A stretch of DNA of 64,000 nt. Origin: Roseomonas alba. Lineage in GTDB: Bacteria > Pseudomonadota > Alphaproteobacteria > Acetobacterales > Acetobacteraceae. Shown here piece after piece: positions 1 through 8,177 of the stretch. The DNA is taken from positions 124,001-188,000 of the forward strand of contig NZ_JAHYBZ010000011.1 in the NCBI RefSeq assembly GCF_019430885.1, written 5' to 3'. The notes beneath the pieces were generated by a model. The model saw nothing but the letters and a program-made list of their open reading frames with translations, did no database searches and was not told the DNA's origin. Position 1 is the stretch's first letter, and each line of letters starts with the position of its first letter. The translations under genes and the position numbers were made by a program.

Positions 1-3000
1 GATCCGCTGGGCTTCGACGACCAGATGGGCCAGCTGCTCACGCTGATCACCGATGGCATGTCGCTCGCTGCCGCGATGCTCATCATCTCGGAAGGCTTCG
101 CGACGTCACCCGAGAACGCAAAGTTTGCAGCACTGGCCGCGCTGACGGTGCCGGTCGTCACGCCATCGCCGCTGTTGATCGAACTGACCAACGACTTCAT
201 CAACCAGACTTTCACGAACCTGTTCGATCGGGCGGCAGACAGCGCAGAGCTGGCGGCGTGGCGAAGCGTATTCTTCTCCGGCGCGGTGCCTTATGCGGAG
301 CTGGTCTACGACATCGCTCTGTCGGCGCTGAACGACGACGTCACGGCGATGAGTGCCAAGATCCAGGCAGCCGCGTATTTCACCTCTGCGATGACGGGGC
401 TCGCGGAGGCCCCGTCCCTCGACGCAATGCAGGCCGCGGTGTCCGATGTTTTCGATGCCACCACGGAATACGCTTCCCAGGCCGCCACCGACGCCCAGGT
501 GGGGTCAAGCCATGTCCAGATCGACTACCAGACGATCCTGAGTCCTCTGGACATCATCACTGGTGTGCGCGCAGATCTGGAAGGCGCCGTGATCCTGACC
601 GGCAGCAGGGGCACGAGCGGTTCGACGGGCACGCAGGCCTTCCTTTTCCAAGGGCCGCTGAACGACACCGCGGCCGGCACGGTCTATCTCCTGAATCCGG
701 ACTTCGGCAGCGGCCAGACGGTCACCACGGCGACGCTCTACGGACCCAATACCTCCATCTTCGATCCGAGCATTGGTCTCGGCAATGTCCGCGCGGTCGG
801 CAGCTACCAATATTCAGAGAGCCCGACCGGGATCTTCAACCACGGCATGATCTACGAGGGCCGCGTCGACGGAACCAACGGCACCTGGACTCAGGTCGAC
901 GTTCCGGCGGACGGCGTCAACGTGACCGATGGGGTCGTTATTGGCACTGCCGTCAGGGACACGATACTGCACAGCACGGCCGGGGACCTGGTCGTCGGAA
1001 ACTACGACCTCGTCGGGCCCGGCGGCACGCTACTGGGCGCCAATGGCTTCATCTACAATTTGGTGACCCAGCAATACACGTTGATGAATATCAACGGCAG
1101 CTTCGACAACCTGACGTCGCTTTACGGGATATGGCAGAACGGTGTCGGCAGCACCTCCTACACGATTGCCGGCGGTACCAAGGACGGGGCCGGTTTGAAT
1201 GCCGGCTTCCTGGCGCATTACGATCTGTCGACCGGCATTCTCTCGGACCTGTCATATTACACTGCGGACAATGCACCCGGGGTCATAACCCATTTTGAGA
1301 ACATCACCGCGGTCCCCGGCGGGTACAACCTGGTTGCGACGACCGATGATGGCCCGGCATTCGTTTTCGTCGCGGTGAATTCTGACGGCACATTTGGCGA
1401 AGCGGTGTGGACCGCCGCGGATCTGCCGGGCAGCAACCTGATGACCGGCAACATCGTCTATCAGAACGTTTTCGGTGGCATCTACAACACCGACAGCGGC
1501 GATGAAGTCGGCAGCTACCTTGGCGTCGTCGATCAGTCGCACGTCAGTGCCGACGGCGGCCTGATCATGCCTGTAGGCTCATTCGATTTCGCCTATTCGC
1601 TGAACGTCGCTGGAAGTGTTGGTGTGTCCATCACCGGATCGGCGGTGGCCGGCAATGTCCTTGGCGGCTCGATCGGCAACGACACCCTCATCGGCACCCA
1701 AAGCCTGCTGCAGCCCGATACGATCTATACTGGCGGCGGCACGGATGTGATCGTGCTCGCGGCAGCTCATGCGGCGCGCACACGCATCGAGCTGTTCGCC
1801 GGAAACAGCCTGACCAACATCGCTGCTGTGGCACCGGGGTTTGCGATTGACGCGGTCGCCGGCAGCATCGTGGACGCCGAGAATGTCCCGCAATTGGGCT
1901 GGTGGGGCCAGGCCACAGGTCAGTTCGGCGGTCCCGTATCGGACGCCTCGACCAATGCGGGCTTGGGCAGTGGTACCAGCCAGAACATGTCGGTTGTGCT
2001 CAATTTCGCGACGGGCACCGCCAACGATCCTGGTGATGTCATCGACATCGCGCTCGATGCCTTCAGCGACTATGTCCGCGACGCCAGCGGCGCGTCGCCG
2101 ATGCCGGGCTACGCGGTCTTCAGCAACTTGCTCGATGCGGGCGGCGTCATCACCGTGACCAACGCCAATGTCCTGCTGATCGACAGCCCGATCGGCTTTG
2201 CCAATGCCGCAGAGCTTGCCGCGGAGTTGTGGGTGAACCCTATCAGCTTCGCCGGTCCCCAGAGCGGGGAGTTCAACCACTTCATCATTGCCTATGCCGA
2301 CCTCGAGGGAGACGTCCGCATAGCCGACATGGACATCCAACTCGGCAATACCGCAGCGTTCAACACGACCGCGCAAGGCGCGACCCTGTCCATCTCAGAC
2401 ATGGTGGAGTTGCGCGGTGTGTCGTTGTCATCGCTGAAGACAACAAACATCAACTTCCTGGGTGACGATCACGCCGAGATCGCCAACTCCAGTTACCTCG
2501 ATTTCACTGGCTACCGCATCACCGATGAGACGACGGTCGCGGCTGCCTATCACCTTGATTCGCGAAACGTGCAGCTCGCGACGCGGGCCGGTATCAACGT
2601 CGCCATCATTCTCGATCGGGTCGAGGATCCATCGGCGTTGTTGGGCGGAAGCTGGGGCGAGCGGCAGCGCGCGCTGGCCGATCTGAATGACAGCGGCACC
2701 TTGTGGAGCACCTACGGTGCCGACCAGGCGCAATACAATGCCGTCGTGAACGTGCTGCAGAATACCTACAATCTGCGGGTCCTGGATGGCACGGATTCGG
2801 CGATCCACGGCGACTACGTTTCATCGGCGGCATCGCGGACGATCTGGGTGGAAATCGATACCGCCGCGCAGTTCGCCAATCTGTTCGACACGCCGCTGTA
2901 CGTGAACAACGATGCGAGTAATCCCTTCGTCTTCTGGAACGGCAATCTTGCGCTGCCAGAGGAGTGGAACGTCCAGGGCCTGTGGTTCGATACCGAGAAT

Positions 3001-5352
3001 GCGCCACCGGCCTCGAACATGGCGCCAGGCGGCGCGGTGTCGCTGACGCAGGGCCCGCAGAGCATCGGCAATGCGACGGCCTCGGTGCCGAACATGGCAC
3101 CGAATGACATTGCCGCCCTCTATCATTTCCCGCTGGACGGACAGTCCGTCCAGACCGGGTCGATCGCCCTGATCGCCCCTGGCACCGGCAACGCGGTGCC
3201 CAATGACGGTGGCGGAACCTTCGACCAACGGCTGGCGCAGTACCTCGCCTCGATAGGGCAGACGGGCAACGGCGCTGTGTTCGTGCAGGGCCTCAATGGC
3301 CAGAATTATGTCGCCGGCGATCCTGGCGAGCGCTCGACTGATGTGGGCACCTTTGCCGCCATCAATCCAAACAGCGACATCGGCCTCTACAACGGCTCGG
3401 GCTTCAACGGGAATGCCAGCGCCTCGACCTTCACGGCGCTGCAAAGCGCCATCTGGGACCAGGTGAACAACCCGGGCGTCATTGCCAATGCCTCGCACGA
3501 TCTGCAAGGCATGTCGCCGAACTCGCCATTCTATCGCGCTTATTCGCAGCTCTATGTCGACGCGGCGTTGCGCAACCAGACGGTGCTGTCGGCTCTCGGC
3601 GACGGCGGCTCAGGCAACGGGACCGGCAACGGGCTCGCGAATGTCTCGTTCGATCTGACCAGCCCCTACGCCTTGCTCGTCGGCGGCACGTCGAAATCCA
3701 CGCTCGCTGCGGCCGCGGGCGACCCGACGCTGTTCTCATCCTTCGTCGAGCCTGCCTTGGCAGGCGATCTGTCGACGATCTGGCAGCTCATGGCGAACGG
3801 GTTGACCAGGCTGCCCAGCAACGCGACCGCCGCGCAGGCTTTCGTGGAGACGGCGTGGGACAGCTATGTCGTGAACGGTGGCGCGATCACCTCCGCCGAG
3901 GCGTCCCCGGGAGGCTACCTGCGCGGCACGGCGGGCGCTGGTGGCGTCGACCCGACCCAGCCAACACCATCCTACCAAGCCGCCTATGGGCTTAGCCCCG
4001 TCACGGCGGACCCCATGGCGCAGTCCGGCCACGGCGTTCCCGACGTATCGGGCAATGCCGGCGGTAATCTCAACTATCTCGTTCCAGGCAATGACATGCT
4101 GGGCGTCACGGGACAGCACGGCACCGGTCCGGCAGCGGCGTTCTGGGGGGCGCTGACAACCCAGTTCAACCTGATCTTCGAAGATCAGGGATTGCCGCGT
4201 CTCGGTTACATGAACGACCTGCTCTACATCGCCTCGGTGATTGCCCCGGCCGCCTTCGCCGACGTGACGCTCGGCAACAATATCTCGTCCTTTGTCGAAG
4301 GACGGGGATACAGCACCGCCGACACCGCGGGCACGGGCCAGGTCGAGGTAACGCCGACCGGCCACGGATACTACGCCGGGCCCGGATACGACCTGGTAAG
4401 CGGGCTTGGTACCCCGAATGGCATGCTGCTCGCGCGCGCCCTGACGGCCATCGGCCATTCCGAGATGTACTTCAGCGAAAGCCCGGACATGCTCGACGCT
4501 GCCGGCGACGGCTGGACGAGCGGCGCGAACCAGAGCCTGTTGTTCCAAGCCATGTCCGCTGAGAGCGCGACGATCGACGTGAGCCTGGGGTCTCAGCTCC
4601 AGACCGTCTCCAGCGGTCCTTCAGGCGCCTACGCCTGGAACAGCCGACTGGCACAGCAGTCGCTGCAGGCAGACTTCGACCCGGCGCTGGTCAGGATGTT
4701 CGACCAGTACGCCCAGGGCGCGGTAATGCAGTCGCAGGTGTCGTCGGGCGAGGACGTCTCGGTGTCCATCAATGCCTCGATGGGCAATGCGATTCAGGGC
4801 TCGTTGAGCAGCGCCTTTGGCTTTGCCGATTTTCTGACGGATAGTGGCGCCGTGCGCGTCGCGCGCGCGGTCGCGGTTGCCGAAACGGCAGGTGGCCTCG
4901 ACGACCAGATCGCCACGGTGCGCGTGCGACAGAACGGCACGGACAACCTGTCGCTCAGCCTTTACCGTGTCGACGATCTTGGCGGCATGATCGATGGCCT
5001 CAGCCCTGGCTCGGCCGGCTACGCCGACGCAGCGCAGACCCGGGCCTACCAATTTGCGGATAAGGCAACGTCGCTCGACGGTCCTGGCTATGGAGAATAC
5101 ACCCAGGCTTCGCTTGTCGGTATCGATGCCGGTGACTTGATCGCCATGAGGCTCACCACCGCTGACGAGACCTATTGGGCATTCGCTCAGGCCAATGAAA
5201 CCGTGGATGGCCAACAGGTCGGCCATATCTGGAACTACGGGCTGAACACATGGGGATGGGAGGACCAGAAGGGTGGAGGCGACCGCGATTTCAACGACCT
5301 CGTGGTCCAACTCGACTTCAACAGTGCTGCCGGCCATGGCTGGCTCGTGTAG
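1..5352 (+). CDS. Giant secreted sedolisin-like (S53) protein, 5' end outside the window
   Basis: The frame is open from base 1, so the true start lies upstream; the first ATG inside is at 25 (1775 residues, used for numbering). Residues about 55-120 resemble a DUF4214 repeat. About 547-575 contain one RTX-like calcium motif (GGSIGNDTLIG). About 1040-1450 form a peptidase S53 (sedolisin/kumamolisin) domain, with the acidic pair in ERSTD (Glu1102, Asp1106), the oxyanion Asp1193 in SALGDGGSG, and the calcium region DVTLGNN. The nucleophile motif, normally GTS, reads GTG (Gly1368). The C-terminus is a DUF4114 domain (WGWEDQKGGGDRDFNDLVV). There is no signal peptide in the visible part; RTX-like and DUF4114 domains are common in type I secreted surface proteins. 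It is probably an adhesive or scaffolding protein, and proteolysis is doubtful because of the missing serine. Confidence 0.8.
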   Translation, partial: DPLGFDDQMGQLLTLITDGMSLAAAMLIISEGFATSPENAKFAALAALTVPVVTPSPLLIELTNDFINQTFTNLFDRAADSAELAAWRSVFFSGAVPYAELVYDIALSALNDDVTAMSAKIQAAAYFTSAMTGLAEAPSLDAMQAAVSDVFDATTEYASQAATDAQVGSSHVQIDYQTILSPLDIITGVRADLEGAVILTGSRGTSGSTGTQAFLFQGPLNDTAAGTVYLLNPDFGSGQTVTTATLYGPNTSIFDPSIGLGNVRAVGSYQYSESPTGIFNHGMIYEGRVDGTNGTWTQVDVPADGVNVTDGVVIGTAVRDTILHSTAGDLVVGNYDLVGPGGTLLGANGFIYNLVTQQYTLMNINGSFDNLTSLYGIWQNGVGSTSYTIAGGTKDGAGLNAGFLAHYDLSTGILSDLSYYTADNAPGVITHFENITAVPGGYNLVATTDDGPAFVFVAVNSDGTFGEAVWTAADLPGSNLMTGNIVYQNVFGGIYNTDSGDEVGSYLGVVDQSHVSADGGLIMPVGSFDFAYSLNVAGSVGVSITGSAVAGNVLGGSIGNDTLIGTQSLLQPDTIYTGGGTDVIVLAAAHAARTRIELFAGNSLTNIAAVAPGFAIDAVAGSIVDAENVPQLGWWGQATGQFGGPVSDASTNAGLGSGTSQNMSVVLNFATGTANDPGDVIDIALDAFSDYVRDASGASPMPGYAVFSNLLDAGGVITVTNANVLLIDSPIGFANAAELAAELWVNPISFAGPQSGEFNHFIIAYADLEGDVRIADMDIQLGNTAAFNTTAQGATLSISDMVELRGVSLSSLKTTNINFLGDDHAEIANSSYLDFTGYRITDETTVAAAYHLDSRNVQLATRAGINVAIILDRVEDPSALLGGSWGERQRALADLNDSGTLWSTYGADQAQYNAVVNVLQNTYNLRVLDGTDSAIHGDYVSSAASRTIWVEIDTAAQFANLFDTPLYVNNDASNPFVFWNGNLALPEEWNVQGLWFDTENAPPASNMAPGGAVSLTQGPQSIGNATASVPNMAPNDIAALYHFPLDGQSVQTGSIALIAPGTGNAVPNDGGGTFDQRLAQYLASIGQTGNGAVFVQGLNGQNYVAGDPGERSTDVGTFAAINPNSDIGLYNGSGFNGNASASTFTALQSAIWDQVNNPGVIANASHDLQGMSPNSPFYRAYSQLYVDAALRNQTVLSALGDGGSGNGTGNGLANVSFDLTSPYALLVGGTSKSTLAAAAGDPTLFSSFVEPALAGDLSTIWQLMANGLTRLPSNATAAQAFVETAWDSYVVNGGAITSAEASPGGYLRGTAGAGGVDPTQPTPSYQAAYGLSPVTADPMAQSGHGVPDVSGNAGGNLNYLVPGNDMLGVTGQHGTGPAAAFWGALTTQFNLIFEDQGLPRLGYMNDLLYIASVIAPAAFADVTLGNNISSFVEGRGYSTADTAGTGQVEVTPTGHGYYAGPGYDLVSGLGTPNGMLLARALTAIGHSEMYFSESPDMLDAAGDGWTSGANQSLLFQAMSAESATIDVSLGSQLQTVSSGPSGAYAWNSRLAQQSLQADFDPALVRMFDQYAQGAVMQSQVSSGEDVSVSINASMGNAIQGSLSSAFGFADFLTDSGAVRVARAVAVAETAGGLDDQIATVRVRQNGTDNLSLSLYRVDDLGGMIDGLSPGSAGYADAAQTRAYQFADKATSLDGPGYGEYTQASLVGIDAGDLIAMRLTTADETYWAFAQANETVDGQQVGHIWNYGLNTWGWEDQKGGGDRDFNDLVVQLDFNSAAGHGWLV

Positions 5353-5393
5353 CCAGAGCTGATGGCCTGCTGCCGGTTCGATGGACACGGAGT

Positions 5394-5479
5394 TTAGCCT
5401 GAACTGGCCAAGCGCTCGAACTCCACAGGGCTGAGATACCCGATGGTGGAGTGCCGTCGTCTGGGGTTGTAGAAGCGCC
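5394..5479 (-). mobile_element. 3' scrap of an IS3-family transposase (OrfB end)
   Basis: On the minus strand this stretch encodes the typical last residues of an IS3-family OrfB (FYNPRRRHSTIGYLSPVEFE). It differs in sequence from the equivalent end of the adjacent element, whose own copy reads FYNATRRHSSLGYLSPIEFE, so it comes from a different IS3 subgroup. It is cut exactly where the terminal repeat of the neighbouring IS begins. It looks like an older element into which, or beside which, the second one inserted. Confidence 0.7.
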
Positions 5480-5518
5480 GAAGTTGCCCCGCTTCAGAGG
5501 ACGGATTGGGAGTAGCGG

Positions 5519-6044
5519 TCAGTCCTTCATGAGCATGTTCCTCGCTTCGAATTCGATGGGCGAGAGATAGCCGAGGGACGAGTGGCGCCTGGTCGCGTTG
5601 TAGAAGCCCTCGATGGAGTGGAATACGGCCATGCGCGCCTCGGCCGGGAACGGAAGCGACGCCGTTCGAGCAGCTCGCACTCGAGTGTGGCGAAGAACGC
5701 CTCGGCCAGCGCGTTGTCGCAGGCATCGCCGACCGATCCCGTGCTGGGGCGGACGCCGGCCTCGCAGCATCGCATTCCGAAGGCCAGCGACGTGTACTGG
5801 CTGCCCTGTCGGCATGCACCCGCGGCGCGCCGTAGGTCCCGTGCGAGCCGGCATGGATCGTTCGGATCCGGCGCAGCAGGGCCGCATCCGCCTGGGCGTG
5901 CGCCGAGGCCGGCCGGCTGCGCCAGGCGTAGTAGTCGGAGGCCGAGACCCGCAGCACACGGGCCATGGCGCGCGTGGGGAATTCGGCATGGTGCGCGCTC
6001 ATGGACTCGAAGACCCGGACGAGGTCTTGTCCCGCGCGAGCCAA
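5519..6044 (-). pseudogene. IS3-family transposase OrfB, deleted and frameshifted
   Basis: The N-terminal part (DYYAWRSRP, then HGTYGAPRVHADRQ) is the usual OrfB start with the HTH_21 region. It jumps directly to GSQYTSLAFG, GDACDNALAEAFFATLECELL and the C-terminal FYNATRRHSSLGYLSPIEFE. The stretch that normally carries the first catalytic Asp and the second Asp of the DDE triad is missing. The C-terminal segments also lie in different frames. It cannot make active transposase. Confidence 0.8.
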
Positions 6045-6346
6045 GCCGCCGCCTTTGCCAGGATGTCGCGCTCCTGGCGCAGGCGATGGTTCTCACGGCG
6101 AGGACGGCTCAGTTCCTCGCGCTCGGCGCTGGTCGTCCCGCCGCCTTTGCTCGCTCCGGCCTCTCGATCCGTCTGGTGAACCCCATGCGCGATCGACTGC
6201 GCGTTCGGTTTAAACTCACGCGCAAGGTCCTGCGGGGTTCGTCCCGACCGAACCAGTTCCACCATCCGCCGCAGGAACTCAGGCGGGTCGAGCACTCTGA
6301 ACCTGGGCATCTCAGACACTTCCGTCTCAAGCCTCGGGGTGTCCAC
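5999..6346 (-). CDS. IS3-family transposase OrfA
   Basis: This 115-residue protein has an N-terminal helix-turn-helix region (PPEFLRRMVELVRSGRTPQDLAREF) and a C-terminal leucine/arginine-rich coiled coil (RRENHRLRQERDILAKAAAWLAR). That is the standard OrfA layout of IS3 elements, where OrfA binds the inverted repeats and is joined to OrfB by frameshifting. The reading frame looks complete. Without a working OrfB it is unlikely to support transposition of this copy. Confidence 0.75.
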   Translation of the reverse strand: MDTPRLETEVSEMPRFRVLDPPEFLRRMVELVRSGRTPQDLAREFKPNAQSIAHGVHQTDREAGASKGGGTTSAEREELSRPRRENHRLRQERDILAKAAAWLARDKTSSGSSSP

Positions 6347-7559
6347 GAAAGAGGCTCAACTTCATCATCCGCCGTACCGCTTCGACAGAGCGGATCAGAG
6401 CGCGGGCAGGGACACGTACTCCGCGGAGCGGTAGCCGCTGTTGGCGGGGACGACATACCCATCCTTTACGCGGCGTCGACCTCAACTCCGCGAAGGTCAC
6501 CATCCGCTCCTTGTCTTCGTCCCAGAGCACCTGGCGCGGGCCGCGCAGGCCTTCCCACAGTGTGAGGACGTGCGCGCTGGCGAATGCCGGATGCGCGCGA
6601 TGGCATTCCTCGAGCCGATAGTTTGGCACCCGGGGTGCAAGATGGTGGACATGATGGAAGCCGATGCTGCCCGTGAGCCACTGCAGCGGCCGTGACAAAT
6701 GCAGGAAGGAGCAACCTTCGATGGCGGCTGTTACCGGATTCCAGTCGTCGTGGCGGGCCCAGCGCGCACCTTCGAAGCGATGCTGCACCGAGAAGATCCA
6801 GACGCCGGCAGTACTCGCCGGGACCATTACGGCGAGCAGTACAAGCAGCGTACCCGGAAAGCCCAGGACAAGGCCGAGGCCGGCGTAGCAGGTCAAGAGG
6901 CTGAGGTTGGTCAGATGCACGCTGCGGCGTTCGTGCAGCCAGGAGGGCGGGGTGTCGAAGGGTAGGCGATAGAGTACGAGGAAGATGAAGGGTGGAAGTA
7001 GGAGCAGAGCCACGATCGGATGATTCAGCAGGCGATGCCACCGCCGCCGGGAGGGGCTGAGAGCCTCGTATTCGGCAACGGTCAGGCAGGCCGAGTAGAT
7101 GTCGGTGCCGCGCCCCTCCCTGCGATCCAGGTCGTTCCAGGTGCCATGGTGTTGCGCGTGCTGACGTCGCCAATGCGCATAGGGCGCAAAGGTGAAAAGC
7201 GAGCAGAATCGACCGAGCGCGTCATTAGCTCGCCGCGATGACAGGAAGGAGCCGTGACCGCAGTCGTGCTGGATGATGAAGGTTCGCACGGTCAGTCCGG
7301 CGGCAGGGAGCATCAGGGCGGGTACCAACCACCACCAGCCAAGGGCGAACCCGATATGCATGGCCGCCAGAACTATGATGAGCGGCACGAGGGTCGAACC
7401 GAGTTGAGCCATGGCAACATGCGGCATCGGCTGTTGGAAAGGAAGAATGGCGGCGCGGAGCTCTCCTGCCACGGCCCCGCTGGCGCAACCCGTCGCCAGG
7501 CATTGGGGGTCTTGCGCCGCAGCCTGGCCAGGCTGCGATTTCGGCGGGTGCGGGGACAT
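6327..7559 (-). CDS. Membrane fatty-acid desaturase
   Basis: Integral-membrane di-iron desaturase (FA_desaturase family) of 410 residues. The three histidine boxes are intact: HDCGH at 98-102, HAQHH at 134-138 and HHVHH at 302-306, with hydrophobic pairs around 52-92, 186-200 and 220-258. It would introduce double bonds into membrane acyl chains, like the DesA/delta-12 type. Its ATG overlaps the stop of the upstream receiver gene by one base (TAATG), so the two are co-transcribed and probably translationally coupled. The last residues, from about KLSLFRGHPEA, and the stop codon come from the inserted IS3 copy A, so the natural C-terminus has been replaced. The catalytic core is unaffected. 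Confidence 0.88.
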   Translation of the reverse strand: MSPHPPKSQPGQAAAQDPQCLATGCASGAVAGELRAAILPFQQPMPHVAMAQLGSTLVPLIIVLAAMHIGFALGWWWLVPALMLPAAGLTVRTFIIQHDCGHGSFLSSRRANDALGRFCSLFTFAPYAHWRRQHAQHHGTWNDLDRREGRGTDIYSACLTVAEYEALSPSRRRWHRLLNHPIVALLLLPPFIFLVLYRLPFDTPPSWLHERRSVHLTNLSLLTCYAGLGLVLGFPGTLLVLLAVMVPASTAGVWIFSVQHRFEGARWARHDDWNPVTAAIEGCSFLHLSRPLQWLTGSIGFHHVHHLAPRVPNYRLEECHRAHPAFASAHVLTLWEGLRGPRQVLWDEDKERMVTFAELRSTPRKGWVCRPRQQRLPLRGVRVPARALIRSVEAVRRMMKLSLFRGHPEA

Positions 7560-7942
7560 TAGCTTTTCCGCTGCGCCAATCGAGTGGGCGTGGCGCTCAG
7601 GACGGATCGAATGGCATCGGCAAGTTCAATTTCGCGATACGGCTTGTCTATCATCGTGGCCCCCGGCCCCAGCGTGTGGGTATCGAGATCCTCGCTACTG
7701 ACGAAGATGTGTGGCACGAAGCCTGTGCTGATGATCTCCCTGACGGCTGACACTCCGTTGCCATGGCGCAATCGTGGAGTGACGATCATCAGATCGGGCC
7801 GACGTCGCGCCGAAGCTGCAACCGCCGCCGCTTCGCTGGCGACGATGGCGGAGATGCCATGGCCCATCCCCTTCAGCACTTCCGCCAGCAGCACGGCGAC
7901 GATGCCTTCTTCTTCCAGGATGAGCACGCAGCTTGCCTTCAT
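7559..7942 (-). CDS. Stand-alone receiver-domain protein lacking the phospho-acceptor Asp
   Basis: This 127-residue protein, starting at the ATG at 7942, has the CheY-like receiver fold: an acidic cluster EEE at 10-12, the conserved Lys in MIDKPY (Lys100) and the SS pair before it. The position of the phosphorylated Asp (PDLMIVxPRL) is Thr55, coded by ACT. It is therefore a pseudo-receiver that probably acts by binding and not by phosphotransfer. It sits upstream of the desaturase with a TAATG overlap and faces the giant hybrid kinase across a 235-bp intergenic region, so it may link that kinase to membrane lipid control. That role is inference. A longer reading frame upstream exists but is not supported by homology. 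Confidence 0.8.
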   Translation of the reverse strand: MKASCVLILEEEGIVAVLLAEVLKGMGHGISAIVASEAAAVAASARRRPDLMIVTPRLRHGNGVSAVREIISTGFVPHIFVSSEDLDTHTLGPGATMIDKPYREIELADAIRSVLSATPTRLAQRKS

Positions 7943-8177
7943 TGCGCCGCTGGGCCTTTCCCCGCGATCTCGTCCTGTCGCCACAGCCATCTGGAGTGGC
8001 GGGATGCCGCGGTCGCGACCGTATAGGTCAGGGCCGCCAGCGGGAAAGGCTCGGAAACTACGCAGCCCATGACTGTGGAACGGCCCCGCGCCGATTGAGC
8101 CCCCCGTGAAGCGCCGGGAGTGATATCCTTCCAGCGTTCCCGCCTCCGTCGGCGGCAGCCGCCAAAGACGATCGAGA
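7943..8177. promoter_or_regulatory. Divergent promoter region between receiver/desaturase operon and hybrid kinase
   Basis: A 235-bp gap separates the two oppositely oriented start codons, so both promoters must lie here. No clear -35/-10 pair could be assigned by eye. Confidence 0.5.

Larger units (their letters stand above)
5480..6364 (-). mobile_element. IS3-family element, copy A, internally deleted
   Basis: The outer ends are GAAGTTGCCCC at the left and the inverse of GAAGTTGA at the right, an imperfect terminal inverted repeat of about 25 bp that is shared with the copy at 28429-28944. Inside are orfA and a shortened orfB on the minus strand. Intact members of this family are usually around 1.2 kb. 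Here about 0.4 kb is missing from the middle of orfB, removing the first part of the DDE domain. The right end provides the last codons and the stop of the neighbouring desaturase gene. No clear target duplication is visible. Confidence 0.8.
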
